Positions 15,601 through 23,163 of a stretch of 32,944 nucleotides of DNA are shown here, piece by piece (position 1 is the stretch's first letter; every line of letters begins with the position of its first letter). Origin of the DNA: a virus; IMG/VR virus record IMGVR_UViG_3300035670_000829, positions 1 through 32,944 of that record; one strand, written 5' to 3'. Both the position numbers and the translations under genes were made by a program. Under the pieces are notes generated by a model. The model worked only from the letters and a program-made list of their open reading frames with translations, did no database searches and was not told the DNA's origin.

Positions 15601-15787
15601 AAATTCTTTAACTACATATATGGACTATGAACAACCATATGCTGAACCTGAAATTTTTGAAGTTCCTATTATAATAGAAGTTCCTGTTGCACTTGGAGGT
15701 GAAGGTTCAACAGGAACTTCTATTACAATGATGCGTGATATAGATAATAGTGTTCCAGGAATGGATATTTTAGACGCAATAGGTTAA
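12686..15787 (+). CDS. tape-measure-like protein 2 with muramidase and M15 peptidase domains
   Basis: 1033 residues. A charged N-terminus and coiled coil (about 35-95) are followed by a hydrophobic block (about 108-160), a Gly/Ala-rich region (about 290-365) and basic linkers. Residues about 620-780 look like a phage muramidase: catalytic Glu632 in SSVESAGG, GKYQFMN and DKMAIALIEKK. Residues about 790-915 carry an M15-type D,D-carboxypeptidase/endopeptidase signature: SLHYQGRAID (His841, Asp848) and DHVHVA (His906, His908). A tape-measure-like motif, HIAMVGEEGTEYVIDADS, lies near 921-938. It probably cuts both the glycan and the peptide bonds of host peptidoglycan while the tube passes the wall, which would replace the lysozyme domain missing from this phage's gp5. 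One base separates it from gene 27. Confidence 0.72.
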   Translation: MAKLLPSSKSSTSSIVKADKFLNFSKPSAKIAKISPISDTVKQIENKVIQVDKLLKDSLLLSKKEGKKTRIKKEGEEFSEREKDLEKKLPKPEKGVKLPSTPKLGFFGWIKNFITQTILGFLAVRLIGFLPQLLKILPVIINVSDFIIDWGGKLLDGLITFVDWGYKAIDGTRGFIKNIGGEGLAQNFDKFAGAIDNLIEVAVIAALVTAGSDSFGGRDRVDPKKGFDVKGGRVIGKEAQRRYAQRFGREQFIDRFGKNNLGNLQGGVRRGAFQRGARNAFVGLAGKGGAKQVLNFVRPLTKRLPIIGGLLDFGLSVALGEDPGRAAFKAIGATLFGALGAAIGSLAFGAGAIVGGILGGIGGDALGGALYDILFRNKKPTQKQAKTNKLAGGGKPVSTRGGGKTVSSSPRRTLKKKKPKRTISFIPRKIKPGANTGGEEKVRKVFPNPEKSWWDPFGLFTGKSKEQPQETKKPTQKTTNPQEFLVKSNDDLGRADFFGPFFTIALKSVLGQKPDLLDYRNAGKGLNSWIQTTFKSGVLGFAGGGEVDAQKYFEGEDYTNIIAKTVEDSVSKEVDTTIRNLSKELSLRPVGREEMLDKNNEPSDEATDEDVERGGLTSGKWGPLLDLISSVESAGGSYDSRYGGIYPGYSKLTIAQADAVQKANYRKWGSAASGKYQFMNIAGQAAYAGLKPNDLFSPENQDKMAIALIEKKRYGRDWLSGKISDPEFAKYLSMEWAGLPRGNDNLSYYHGDGRNKAHTTFDKVLKSLSKVKQGGYSKSELSKDQNIKMGKGYGKGGQKIAGDLGDFMKANRSKLPVTGDIHRHPRHPPWEKTGHTAGSLHYQGRAIDLGGWAPSNRNSGGRDEQAPVIKAILEWNKKNGYSPVELIHHSPRYKNVGSYRADHNDHVHVAYARGGETLDGPHIAMVGEEGTEYVIDADSYREIEKVAPGLLDILNYDVHDRNSLKKYMPSIINSLTTYMDYEQPYAEPEIFEVPIIIEVPVALGGEGSTGTSITMMRDIDNSVPGMDILDAIG

Positions 15788-15788
15788 T

Positions 15789-17087
15789 ATGACTTCTTTA
15801 GATCAATCAAAAGGTAACGTTCCAGTTTTTGATATTTACCCAAATGCGGGGGGAGAACCACTCGCATTCAATAAAGGTTTAGTTGAATTATATTATTATG
15901 AAAACATATTATCAGAAACTGTAAGAATGACGATAGCATTTGTTGATACAGGAAATGCTGCAGGAGGAAATGATGGAACTGGAGGGAAAGTTACCGCATC
16001 AAATGCCGTTAGAATTTCTAGAGGTGAAAAAGTTTATATTGAAATTGAAGATTCAAATAAGCAGAAGATACCTTTTAAGAGTGAAATAAATCCATTACAT
16101 ATTACATCAAAAAATAAAGGAAGTGATAAATTAAAAGAATTTGAAATTATAGAATTAGTTTCAAAAGAATATTTAAAAAATGAAAGTGTAAGAGTGGTAA
16201 AAAGATATGATGGAAAAATATCAGATTCTGTAGTTAGAATATTACTAGAAGATTTAAAAACATCAAAAGATTTTGATATAGAACCCACAAAAAATGAAAG
16301 GTCTTTTATCGGAACTACTAAGAAACCCTTTTGGTTTATAATGTGGTTAGCATCACAAGCAATCAAAGAAGGAACAAGTGCTCTTGGATTACTTGCTGGA
16401 TACTTCTTTTTTGAAACAAAAAGTGGATATAAATTTAAGTCTGTAGATGGATTGTTTGAACAAGAATATACTAAGAAGTTTATTTACAATAATACAGTAT
16501 CAGTTCCTCCCCCAGGATATACAGGAAAAATATTGAACTTTGAAGTTGTAAGTGATAATGATCTCAAAGATCAATTACAAATGGGGACTTATAACTCATC
16601 AGTAAACTTGTTTAATTCTCAAGAAAGTGTATACAACTGCAATCCATTAAGCATTACTCAACAAGCACCAGTGACAAGTTCTCAGGCTACTGAGTTTGGA
16701 ACAAATATGAATACTGAATTCATTGATAGCCCTTCTCGATTTTTTACAAGTCTTGAATCTGTTGGAAACTTAAAACCTATAGAACAATCAAAAGAATTAG
16801 ATACTGAAAAGAAAGATTATCTTTCTGCTGCATCTTCTAGATATAATCAAGCATTTACATTAAGAATACAGATAACAATTTATGGTGATTTTAGTCTAGA
16901 AGCAGGGCAATTAATATTTTGTGATTTTCCGGAACAGTCAACAAAACCAAATCCAACATATGATCCAAGAATGAGTGGGGTGTATCTTATATCAAGTTTG
17001 TGTCATAGAATAGATCCTAGTAGTCAATGTTATACTTCTTTGGAATTAATTCGTGAAACATACGGAAGAAAACCAATGAAAATCTAA
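15789..17087 (+). CDS. 27: gp27-like baseplate hub
   Basis: 432 residues (T4 gp27: 391). gp27 is the trimeric hub ring that holds the gp5 spike under the tube. The parallel to T4 is in layout: an early strand pair (LVELYYYENILSETVRMTIAFVD; T4 [20 protein letters not shown]), a helix with DSVVRILLEDL, an interior W...YFFFETKSGYKF segment, and a close with YGDFSLEAGQLIFCDFP, GVYLISSLCHRI and SLELIRETYG, matching IGNFNLTPGVKIIF...FYVDEVIHEL in T4. Name is by layout and position between tape-measure and gene 5, not by strong identity. A late box overlaps its stop. Confidence 0.65.
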   Translation: MTSLDQSKGNVPVFDIYPNAGGEPLAFNKGLVELYYYENILSETVRMTIAFVDTGNAAGGNDGTGGKVTASNAVRISRGEKVYIEIEDSNKQKIPFKSEINPLHITSKNKGSDKLKEFEIIELVSKEYLKNESVRVVKRYDGKISDSVVRILLEDLKTSKDFDIEPTKNERSFIGTTKKPFWFIMWLASQAIKEGTSALGLLAGYFFFETKSGYKFKSVDGLFEQEYTKKFIYNNTVSVPPPGYTGKILNFEVVSDNDLKDQLQMGTYNSSVNLFNSQESVYNCNPLSITQQAPVTSSQATEFGTNMNTEFIDSPSRFFTSLESVGNLKPIEQSKELDTEKKDYLSAASSRYNQAFTLRIQITIYGDFSLEAGQLIFCDFPEQSTKPNPTYDPRMSGVYLISSLCHRIDPSSQCYTSLELIRETYGRKPMKI

Positions 17088-17093
17088 TAAATA
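17086..17093 (+). promoter_or_regulatory. candidate late promoter AATAAATA for the CP12-like gene and gene 5
   Basis: NATAAATA match straddling the gene 27 stop. A start near 17099 would give a leader of about 17 bases to the ATG at 17116. Lets the CP12-like gene and gene 5 be transcribed separately from the hub operon. Confidence 0.55.
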
Positions 17094-17115
17094 AATTAAG
17101 TATATTTTTCGTTCT

Positions 17116-17328
17116 ATGAATAGAACACTCCAACAACACATTGAGGATGATCGAAATGAATTGGATAATCCTAATGTCAGCAGTCAAAGACGAAGACATC
17201 TAAACGATGAATTACAAAATCTTGAAAAATATCAAGAGAATCATCCAGGGGATAGTTATGATCCAACCCCACTTGAAGTTTACTGTGACTTAAATCCAGA
17301 AGCCTTAGAGTGTAGAATTTATGAATAA
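17116..17328 (+). CDS. small protein with a CP12-like C-terminus
   Basis: 70 residues. The last 22, beginning DPTPLEVYC and ending ECRIYE (Cys57 and Cys66), fit the C-terminal motif of CP12, DPLExFCxxNPxAxECRxY, in which the two cysteines form a redox loop that enters the active site of glyceraldehyde-3-phosphate dehydrogenase. The N-terminal part is a charged helix (LQQHIEDDRNELD...RRRHLNDELQNLEKYQ), comparable in position to CP12's helix, but the AWD-VEEL core and first cysteine pair are absent. It could be a phage inhibitor of the host Calvin cycle or a structural or chaperone protein that only shares the motif. It lies between the hub genes 27 and 5, six bases before gene 5. Confidence 0.6.
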   Translation: MNRTLQQHIEDDRNELDNPNVSSQRRRHLNDELQNLEKYQENHPGDSYDPTPLEVYCDLNPEALECRIYE

Positions 17329-17333
17329 TAATT

Positions 17334-20069
17334 ATGTCTGATGTAACTACTGGTTCTACTTTTAATCCTCAATTTTTTATGAATCCCCCCTGGTGGTTAG
17401 GGAGAGTAGAAACAAAAGAATCTTGGAAAGACAATATTGAAGCAGAAACATTTACAAACATTGCTTCCATTGAAGGATGGGGGCATAGATATAAGGTAAG
17501 AGTTTTTAATTGGCACACTGGAGAGTTAGATAAACTCCCCCCAGAACAAATGGCATTCTGTCAGGTTATAATGCCTGTCACTGCTGGTTCTGGGCATGGT
17601 GGAGCGTCAGTAACTCCATCCATAGAACCAGGATCTGTGGTCTTTGGATTCTTTATGGATGGAATGGCAGGTCAGGAAGGATATATTGTTGGTGTTTTAG
17701 GAAATTCAAATAATAATGTTCCAAAAGAAAGAGGTGCTGCACTTCCAAGTCCACCACCACCACCTAATGGTCCTGGAAGTTTATCTAACACTGCTCTACC
17801 TCCAGATGTTGATAATTTAAGTATTCCTCAACTATCAAGACTTCTTAATCCCGCAAGAACTCCAACTAGAGAAGAATTTGATTCTGCTTCAAAAGCAAGA
17901 ATTGAAGCAAGAGCAAAAGGTCTTCCTCCACAAGAAGTAGAAAGACAAGTACTTCTTGCTACTGTAAAATCTTCAAGACAATCGCCAACACAACTTCCTG
18001 GAAATTGTAATACAGGATATCAACAGTTTAATAATACTTTTAGTGATTCAAATAAAGCACCAGCATATGTTCCTGATAATTTAAATGTTTATAATTTACC
18101 CCTTCAAATAACTGAAGGACTTCATGTTACTACATTAGCTTGGAATACACAAGATCAAGACAAAAAAGTAAAAAGACCTTTAAGAAATGCTTGTAAAAAA
18201 GATGATTCTGATGTTCAAGGAATTGCAAAAGTTCTTAATAATCTAATATTACAAGCAGACCAAATCAAAAGAACTGCCGGGGAAGTTTCTTTAGCGGAAT
18301 CTTCTATACAGTCACAATTGAATACTATTATTCAAACTGCATCTAGTTTTATTTCTTCATATATGACCAATTTACTTGGTCTCATTTTGGAGAAATTGGA
18401 AGTCGAAATTACAAATCTTTTACAAAAAGAAGTAATTCCATTTCTTTTTCCAAGTGAAAGACCAACATATAATAACATTGTATCTGAAGCACTTGAAATT
18501 CTTTCTTGTTTATTTAAAAAAATAATTTCATCTCTTGTCCCTACATTCATAAAGTTACTTACTGATTCAATTGAAAAATTAGTTAGTTCCCCAGTTTGTG
18601 CAGTTCAGCAATTAATTTCTGATTTTTTAAATCCAATTTTAGGAGAAATAACTTCTACTCTTTCTGGAGTTCTTGGTACTATTGGTAATATTTCTTCTAT
18701 AGTTTCTTCTGCTTTTGATATTTTATCTGGTATATTGAAGTTCTTTCTTTGCGACGAAGATCAAAGTTGTCCAGATTATGATGAAATTGATTTGGCAGGA
18801 CCAGCAACTCCTGGAATACAAGTCGGAGATTTTTCCTCTGAAATTGGTAAGACTCTTGCTCCTCCAGGAAAGACTTCTACTGGAGTAGTAAATTGTGAAG
18901 TTGGTCCAATTCTTTGTGGTCCACCTACAGTTAACTTCTTAGGGGGTGGGGATTCTGGAGCAATTGCAAATCCAATTGTAAGTTCAAATTCTTCGATTAT
19001 TGGATTTGATATTATTAATCCTGGATCATTTACATCAACACCTACGGTTAGTCTTCAGGATCCTTGTGGTAATGGTTCAGGAGGTTCTTTTAAAGCAATT
19101 ATGGAACCTGATGAAGAAAATCCTGGAAAACTAAAATTAAAAAATATTGTAGTAGAATCTCCTGGAACAGGATATTTAAAGACTCCTGATGGTAGTATGG
19201 GTGGAGATGGATTTATTTGGAAAGAACCTGATGAAGGATATATTAGAACCAGTGATGGTAGATATAGAATTGTTGGTATTAATAAACCAACAGTTTTAAC
19301 CCCAGGTGATGTTTATTATCCTCCTATTGGATCCCCAGAGACTGTTCCTCTTAAGTTTAATGAGTTTGAAGTAAATATAGAACAAACAGTGGCATCTGAA
19401 GAAGAACCAATTCAGATGACTGTAACTAATCTTGAAGGACAATCTAAAAAATATTATGGATTTATTTCTAATAATCAACTATTTTTGAATACTATTCCAA
19501 ATACAATTGCTAGAGGAGGATCTACAGTTGTTGGTGAAAATGTTGTCGAAGGAACGATTATAGTTTTAAATCAAAGTATAGGTATATCAACTAATACTTC
19601 AGTTATAGGAACTGACATGAAAATTATTGATCTTCCACTCCTCCCAGTAAAACCACCAAATATATCAGTTGTAAATGACTTTGCACTAACAGATTCTTCT
19701 GGAGAAGGTGGGGGAAGAGTTTCTTATAATGTAGTATTGGGTATAGAAGAAATCGAAGTTCTTCAAAGTGGTTATGGATACAGGCCAGAAGATGAACTCA
19801 TAATTACACCTAGTAATGGGGTGGTTGCAAAACCAATAATTAATGAGTATGGACAAATCACTGGAGTTAGAGTGTTAAATAGTGGATATGGGTTTGATGA
19901 TATTCCAGAAATTAAAACAAATTCATCTACTGGATTTAATGCTTTACTTGCTCCAATACTTACAGTGAAGAGATTGTCTAAGGATGAAGAGTTTGATATT
20001 CCAAAAGATTCAAAAGTTATCAATGTGGTTGATTGCACTGGATGTATAAAATGTTTAGGAGGTAAATGA
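17334..20069 (+). CDS. 5: gp5-like baseplate hub/spike base without lysozyme domain
   Basis: 911 residues. The N-terminal 130 match the gp5 OB-fold: FMNPPWWLGRVE, then YKVRVFNWHTGELDKLP, MAFCQVIMPVTAGSGHGGASV and PGSVVFGFFMDG...YIVGVLG, parallel to T4 gp5 up to its lysozyme domain. No lysozyme catalytic region follows. Instead residues about 300-480 are long amphipathic helices (for example LGLILEKLEVEITNLLQKE), then Gly/Pro-rich beta repeats with SGYGY-type turns (about 555-690 and 800-890). It ends with a DCTGCIKC cysteine cluster that could hold a metal. The beta-helix of T4 gp5 is encoded by the next gene. Function as hub plug and spike base is inferred from the OB-fold and neighbours. 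Confidence 0.78.
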   Translation: MSDVTTGSTFNPQFFMNPPWWLGRVETKESWKDNIEAETFTNIASIEGWGHRYKVRVFNWHTGELDKLPPEQMAFCQVIMPVTAGSGHGGASVTPSIEPGSVVFGFFMDGMAGQEGYIVGVLGNSNNNVPKERGAALPSPPPPPNGPGSLSNTALPPDVDNLSIPQLSRLLNPARTPTREEFDSASKARIEARAKGLPPQEVERQVLLATVKSSRQSPTQLPGNCNTGYQQFNNTFSDSNKAPAYVPDNLNVYNLPLQITEGLHVTTLAWNTQDQDKKVKRPLRNACKKDDSDVQGIAKVLNNLILQADQIKRTAGEVSLAESSIQSQLNTIIQTASSFISSYMTNLLGLILEKLEVEITNLLQKEVIPFLFPSERPTYNNIVSEALEILSCLFKKIISSLVPTFIKLLTDSIEKLVSSPVCAVQQLISDFLNPILGEITSTLSGVLGTIGNISSIVSSAFDILSGILKFFLCDEDQSCPDYDEIDLAGPATPGIQVGDFSSEIGKTLAPPGKTSTGVVNCEVGPILCGPPTVNFLGGGDSGAIANPIVSSNSSIIGFDIINPGSFTSTPTVSLQDPCGNGSGGSFKAIMEPDEENPGKLKLKNIVVESPGTGYLKTPDGSMGGDGFIWKEPDEGYIRTSDGRYRIVGINKPTVLTPGDVYYPPIGSPETVPLKFNEFEVNIEQTVASEEEPIQMTVTNLEGQSKKYYGFISNNQLFLNTIPNTIARGGSTVVGENVVEGTIIVLNQSIGISTNTSVIGTDMKIIDLPLLPVKPPNISVVNDFALTDSSGEGGGRVSYNVVLGIEEIEVLQSGYGYRPEDELIITPSNGVVAKPIINEYGQITGVRVLNSGYGFDDIPEIKTNSSTGFNALLAPILTVKRLSKDEEFDIPKDSKVINVVDCTGCIKCLGGK

Positions 20070-20076
20070 TAAAAAA

Positions 20077-20655
20077 ATGACATCAAAAAATTATGAAACT
20101 AAGGATATAAGAACTAAAGATGGTGCTTTAAGATTTGGTCATATACATAAAGACCAAGTTAAATCATCAATTCTTCTTCAGGGTCAAGGAGGTCTTGAGT
20201 ACATTACTATAGATCAAACTGACCCAAGATCTGGATGGATTACAAATAGATGTAGGGGAAGATATAATATTAAGTGTGGAGACAATATTGAAAAAGGTCA
20301 ACCTGCATTTTGGTTAGAAGCTGCGAATGGTGATATTGTAATTTCTACTCGTGGTAGAATTAGAATGGAAGCAGAAAACATTGACATAATTGCATATGGA
20401 CCTGATAATAATAATGGAAATGTGAATATAGTTGCGTCTCAAAAAATAAATATGGAGGGTAAACAAGTAGAACTTAATGGGAAGCAATCTTTAAGTTTAT
20501 ATACAAATGGATCTATGCAAATTACTGCCACCAATATATTAAAAATGTATGCTGGAGATATGCAAAGTGTCACTTCAGCAAGTGCAATTAAACCTCCAAT
20601 TGAGTTTGATGATAATATTTGGAAGAGAGCATTACCATCGTTTAATTTATTTTAA
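20077..20655 (+). CDS. beta-helical spike protein (gp5 C-terminal-like)
   Basis: 192 residues. After about 75 residues with QGQGGLEYITIDQTD and GWITNRCRGRYNIKCGDN, the rest is a regular ladder of short beta strands (NGDIVISTRGRIRMEAENID, then NVNIVASQKINMEGKQVEL and SMQITATNILKMYAGDM). Such alternation of hydrophobic and small residues is what the triple-stranded beta-helix of T4 gp5 and VgrG spikes shows. It probably trimerises and forms the membrane-piercing needle under the hub. Starts eight bases after gene 5; a GGAGGT about 12 bases before its ATG is the likely binding site. Confidence 0.68.
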   Translation: MTSKNYETKDIRTKDGALRFGHIHKDQVKSSILLQGQGGLEYITIDQTDPRSGWITNRCRGRYNIKCGDNIEKGQPAFWLEAANGDIVISTRGRIRMEAENIDIIAYGPDNNNGNVNIVASQKINMEGKQVELNGKQSLSLYTNGSMQITATNILKMYAGDMQSVTSASAIKPPIEFDDNIWKRALPSFNLF

Positions 20656-20670
20656 CAAAGAGGAAATTTT

Positions 20671-21465
20671 ATGGCAAGTTTTGATGATGTTTATGTAAAG
20701 GGACAATTTTTTAATGTTAAAGATCCAGTAGGACCTGAAATATTAGGAAGAGGTCCACTAAGAATACAAGGATCTTCATATACTCAAGGCCCAGCAATTA
20801 TTGGAAACCATGCAACATTTCCAAATGTTTGGGCATCATGTATGATTGCCCCTTTAACAAATAGTGATTCTCCTCCCCCAGTTATTCCTGGTGCTATACA
20901 GGCAGGATGTACACCTATAAATAATTCTCCATATTCACTTGCAGTAATTGGAAATGCTGTAGTTTTTGATAACTTAGATGTTAATTTAAATGTAAGTGCT
21001 GGATTGTTAGTTAGATCTGGTGGACTAATTATTTCTTCTGGTGATGTTTTGGGATTTTGTGGCGCTGATAGATTGTCTGCAAAGAAGAATTTTGATATTC
21101 CTCACCCTACAAAAGAAGGGTGGAGATTAAGACATACCTGCCCAGAAGCACCTTATAATGATGTATATGTGCGTGGAAGAATTACAAATAAGAATGTTAT
21201 TCAACTTCCAGAATATTGGAAAACATTTGTAGATACTCAATCAATTACAGTAACTTTAACTCCTGTTGGTGCTCACCAGGATGTGATTGTAAAAAGAATT
21301 GATAAGACTCAAATATACCTTCAAGCAAAAGGTGGAATGCCTATTGATTGTTTTTATCATGTTTATGGAACAAGAACTGATGGGGAAGACCTTATCCCTG
21401 AGTATCAAGGCTTGACACCAGACGACTATCCAGGTGATAATAGTGAGTATAGCATAAACACATAG
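20671..21465 (+). CDS. virion structural protein, unknown role
   Basis: 264 residues beginning MASFDDVYVKGQFFNVKDP. The N-terminal 140 residues are Gly/Pro/Asn-rich beta sequence; the C-terminal 120 residues hold WRLRHTCPEAPYNDVYVRG, EYWKTFVDTQSITVTLTP and IDCFYHVYGTRTDGEDLIPEY, a block I associate with structural proteins of T4-like cyanophages. DVYVKG and DVYVRG recur at the two ends, hinting at an internal repeat. A purine-rich ribosome-binding site (AGAGGA) precedes the ATG. It lies directly after the spike, so a tip or baseplate-periphery role is possible, but I cannot assign one. Confidence 0.65.
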   Translation: MASFDDVYVKGQFFNVKDPVGPEILGRGPLRIQGSSYTQGPAIIGNHATFPNVWASCMIAPLTNSDSPPPVIPGAIQAGCTPINNSPYSLAVIGNAVVFDNLDVNLNVSAGLLVRSGGLIISSGDVLGFCGADRLSAKKNFDIPHPTKEGWRLRHTCPEAPYNDVYVRGRITNKNVIQLPEYWKTFVDTQSITVTLTPVGAHQDVIVKRIDKTQIYLQAKGGMPIDCFYHVYGTRTDGEDLIPEYQGLTPDDYPGDNSEYSINT

Positions 21466-21466
21466 T

Positions 21467-22135
21467 ATGAAGGTTCATGAGGTCTTTCCGACATTAGTTG
21501 TCCAAGATAAAGTAAAAACGCATCGAGAATTTAAATCCCAATACTTTGAAGAACTAAAAACATTATGGTTTAATGGTTATGAAAATGAAACACCAGAAAA
21601 TTCTGGTAGATGTTCTTTACATTTGAACCCTAATTATCATATTCTTTTCAAATCTTTAAAAGAAAGTGTATGTAACTACTTAGACTTATTGGAAGTAGAT
21701 CATAATAAATTAAATATTAATTTTATAAAATCTTGGGTTGGATATCACAATAAAGATATTCCTCAATTAAAACCACACATACATAATGGTTCAGATATTT
21801 CTTTCTGCTATTATTTGTCTTCTGATAGTACTTCAGATAAGTTTTGTGTTCATAGTTCAAATAATTTAAATGAAGTATCTGGAAATATCTTTGAACCAAG
21901 TAACAAATATAATTTAATTAAAAAGTTTAACAAGTATAACTGCGGAAACTATACAATAACACCTCACGAAGGAACAGTTGTTATATTTCCAAGTAATCTA
22001 TCACATTCTACTTTAAAGAAAGAGAATCTAAATGATAGATATGTAATTGCTGGTGATGTTAAATTATGTTTAAAACCAGAATATAATTTACATCATCAGT
22101 CTATGCCCCATCCAAGTCTTTGGTTATCATTATAG
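21467..22135 (+). CDS. 2OG-Fe(II) oxygenase (TIGR02466/PF13759-like)
   Basis: 222 residues. The iron and 2-oxoglutarate site of this family is visible: His104 and His106 in PHIHNGSDISFCYYLS with Asp110, the distal His180 in GTVVIFPSNLSHST, and an Arg in NDRYVIAGDV that would bind 2-oxoglutarate. Proteins of this type are frequent in T4-like cyanophages and often lie among tail genes; they may hydroxylate a virion or host protein, but no substrate is established. Starts one base after the preceding stop, so it is co-transcribed with structural genes. The first Fe ligand (His104 or His106) cannot be settled by reading. Confidence 0.8.
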   Translation: MKVHEVFPTLVVQDKVKTHREFKSQYFEELKTLWFNGYENETPENSGRCSLHLNPNYHILFKSLKESVCNYLDLLEVDHNKLNINFIKSWVGYHNKDIPQLKPHIHNGSDISFCYYLSSDSTSDKFCVHSSNNLNEVSGNIFEPSNKYNLIKKFNKYNCGNYTITPHEGTVVIFPSNLSHSTLKKENLNDRYVIAGDVKLCLKPEYNLHHQSMPHPSLWLSL

Positions 22136-22145
22136 GAGAGTTAAA

Positions 22146-22442
22146 ATGACTGTAAGTATTGCATCAACTGAAATTATTGGTCCTGAGTTTACTCCTCAGG
22201 AACCTCCAGAAAGACCTGAATCTAATGATCCATTTTTTATTAATGGAGATGGAAGTATAGATTTAGATATTAGTGGTAAATTAGATGTTACGAAAAGTGC
22301 AAAATTTGACGATAATGTTACAATTGATGGTACTTTAATTGTTCAAGAAGTAGATATTTTACAAGAAATTGAAGATCTAAATGCATCTATTGGTCAATTG
22401 CAAGGTGATGTTCAAGCAATTTTATTAAGTTTACAATCTTGA
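22146..22442 (+). CDS. small structural protein with coiled-coil end
   Basis: 98 residues. A Pro/Glu-rich start (FTPQEPPERPESNDP) leads into DISGKLDVTKSAKFDDNVTIDGTLIV, a short beta ladder of the kind found in fibre stems, and a C-terminal heptad-like helix (VDILQEIEDLNASIGQLQGDVQAI). The ladder resembles the N-terminal part of the partial fibre-like gene at 30178, so it may be a small trimeric fibre or collar element. AGGAGA precedes the ATG. Function not known. Confidence 0.6.
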   Translation: MTVSIASTEIIGPEFTPQEPPERPESNDPFFINGDGSIDLDISGKLDVTKSAKFDDNVTIDGTLIVQEVDILQEIEDLNASIGQLQGDVQAILLSLQS

Positions 22443-22469
22443 CAATCAAACTAAAATCTGCTAAGATCT

Positions 22470-22688
22470 ATGAATCCATACAAAATAACATACAACGATT
22501 TGAAATTAGAAAGAGTAAAAACAACACCAGAAAATGTAAAAGAAGCAAATGAAGGTTTGTTTCATTCAAAGATGAATCTACCTCAAGCAGCAAAACATTG
22601 TGGAATGACGCAAAAAGAAATGAAACTTACTTTTTATGAGTATCTCAAATATAATTCACCAACATATAAGAATCAAATAAATACTTAA
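22470..22688 (+). CDS. hypothetical protein with helix-turn-helix-like segment
   Basis: 72 residues. The middle, SKMNLPQAAKHCGMTQKEMKLTFYEYLKY, has the spacing of a small helix-turn-helix (NLPQAAKHCGMTQKEMK), so DNA binding is possible but unproven. Net basic. No clear ribosome-binding site. First of a run of four very short genes between the oxygenase and the giant fibre gene. Family not recognised. Confidence 0.55.
   Translation: MNPYKITYNDLKLERVKTTPENVKEANEGLFHSKMNLPQAAKHCGMTQKEMKLTFYEYLKYNSPTYKNQINT
22676..22683 (+). promoter_or_regulatory. candidate late promoter AATAAATA
   Basis: NATAAATA match overlapping the end of the preceding gene; a start near 22689 lies 17 bases before the ATG at 22706. 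Confidence 0.5.
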
Positions 22689-22705
22689 TCTAAATCTCAA
22701 GTCAA

Positions 22706-22984
22706 ATGAAGTATAAGATTACTACATCTTATAATTGGTATAAAACCTTACAAGAAAAGTATATTATAAAAACTTATTATATAAACAATATACCTTTTAC
22801 TTTTAATGAAATTCCAGAAATTGCTCAAGATGATCCTGAGATAATTCAAAAAGCAAATGAACAACTTACGATGACTCCTGAGATATTCTATCATAAATCA
22901 TTTTATTTAATTGATGAAGAGGTTCATCCTTGTTTGTTTGAAGTTGAGTTGGAAAATCCAGAGGTTCTTGACGAAATTCTTTAA
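22706..22984 (+). CDS. hypothetical protein, 92 aa
   Basis: 92 residues, aromatic-rich at the N-terminus (YKITTSYNWYKTLQEKYIIKTYYI) and acidic at the C-terminus (FEVELENPEVLDEIL). No signal peptide, membrane segment or known motif. A late box lies just upstream. No family recognised. Confidence 0.55.
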   Translation: MKYKITTSYNWYKTLQEKYIIKTYYINNIPFTFNEIPEIAQDDPEIIQKANEQLTMTPEIFYHKSFYLIDEEVHPCLFEVELENPEVLDEIL

Positions 22985-23007
22985 ATGCTCTATGCTTATT
23001 ATTTTAA

Positions 23008-23163
23008 ATGTCATTAATTTCCCAATCAGATAGAGATCTTGCAATCGAATCAATTGATTTTTATCTATTCAATAAAAAATTTGATTTAACTGAAGAAAAA
23101 AGAATGCAATTAAATGCACTTTTAAATTGGATTAAATTGGAAAAATATAAAAATGAAAATTAA
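23008..23163 (+). CDS. hypothetical protein, 51 aa
   Basis: ATG at 23008 to TAA at 23161-23163. A helical, charged peptide (SDRDLAIESIDFYLF and KKFDLTEEKRMQLNALLNW). It overlaps the start of the next small gene by 11 bases in the ATGA-style manner common in phage operons, which supports both being real. No Shine-Dalgarno sequence is obvious. Function unknown. Confidence 0.5.
   Translation: MSLISQSDRDLAIESIDFYLFNKKFDLTEEKRMQLNALLNWIKLEKYKNEN

Noticed and set aside
20446-20453. AATAAATA inside the spike gene
   Set aside because: Mid-gene, with the next gene more than 200 bases away and having its own ribosome-binding site; probably chance.
22439-22467. TTGACA-17-TAAGAT promoter-like pair
   Set aside because: Its start would fall after the ATG of the gene at 22470, so it cannot serve that gene, and the -10 box is poor.
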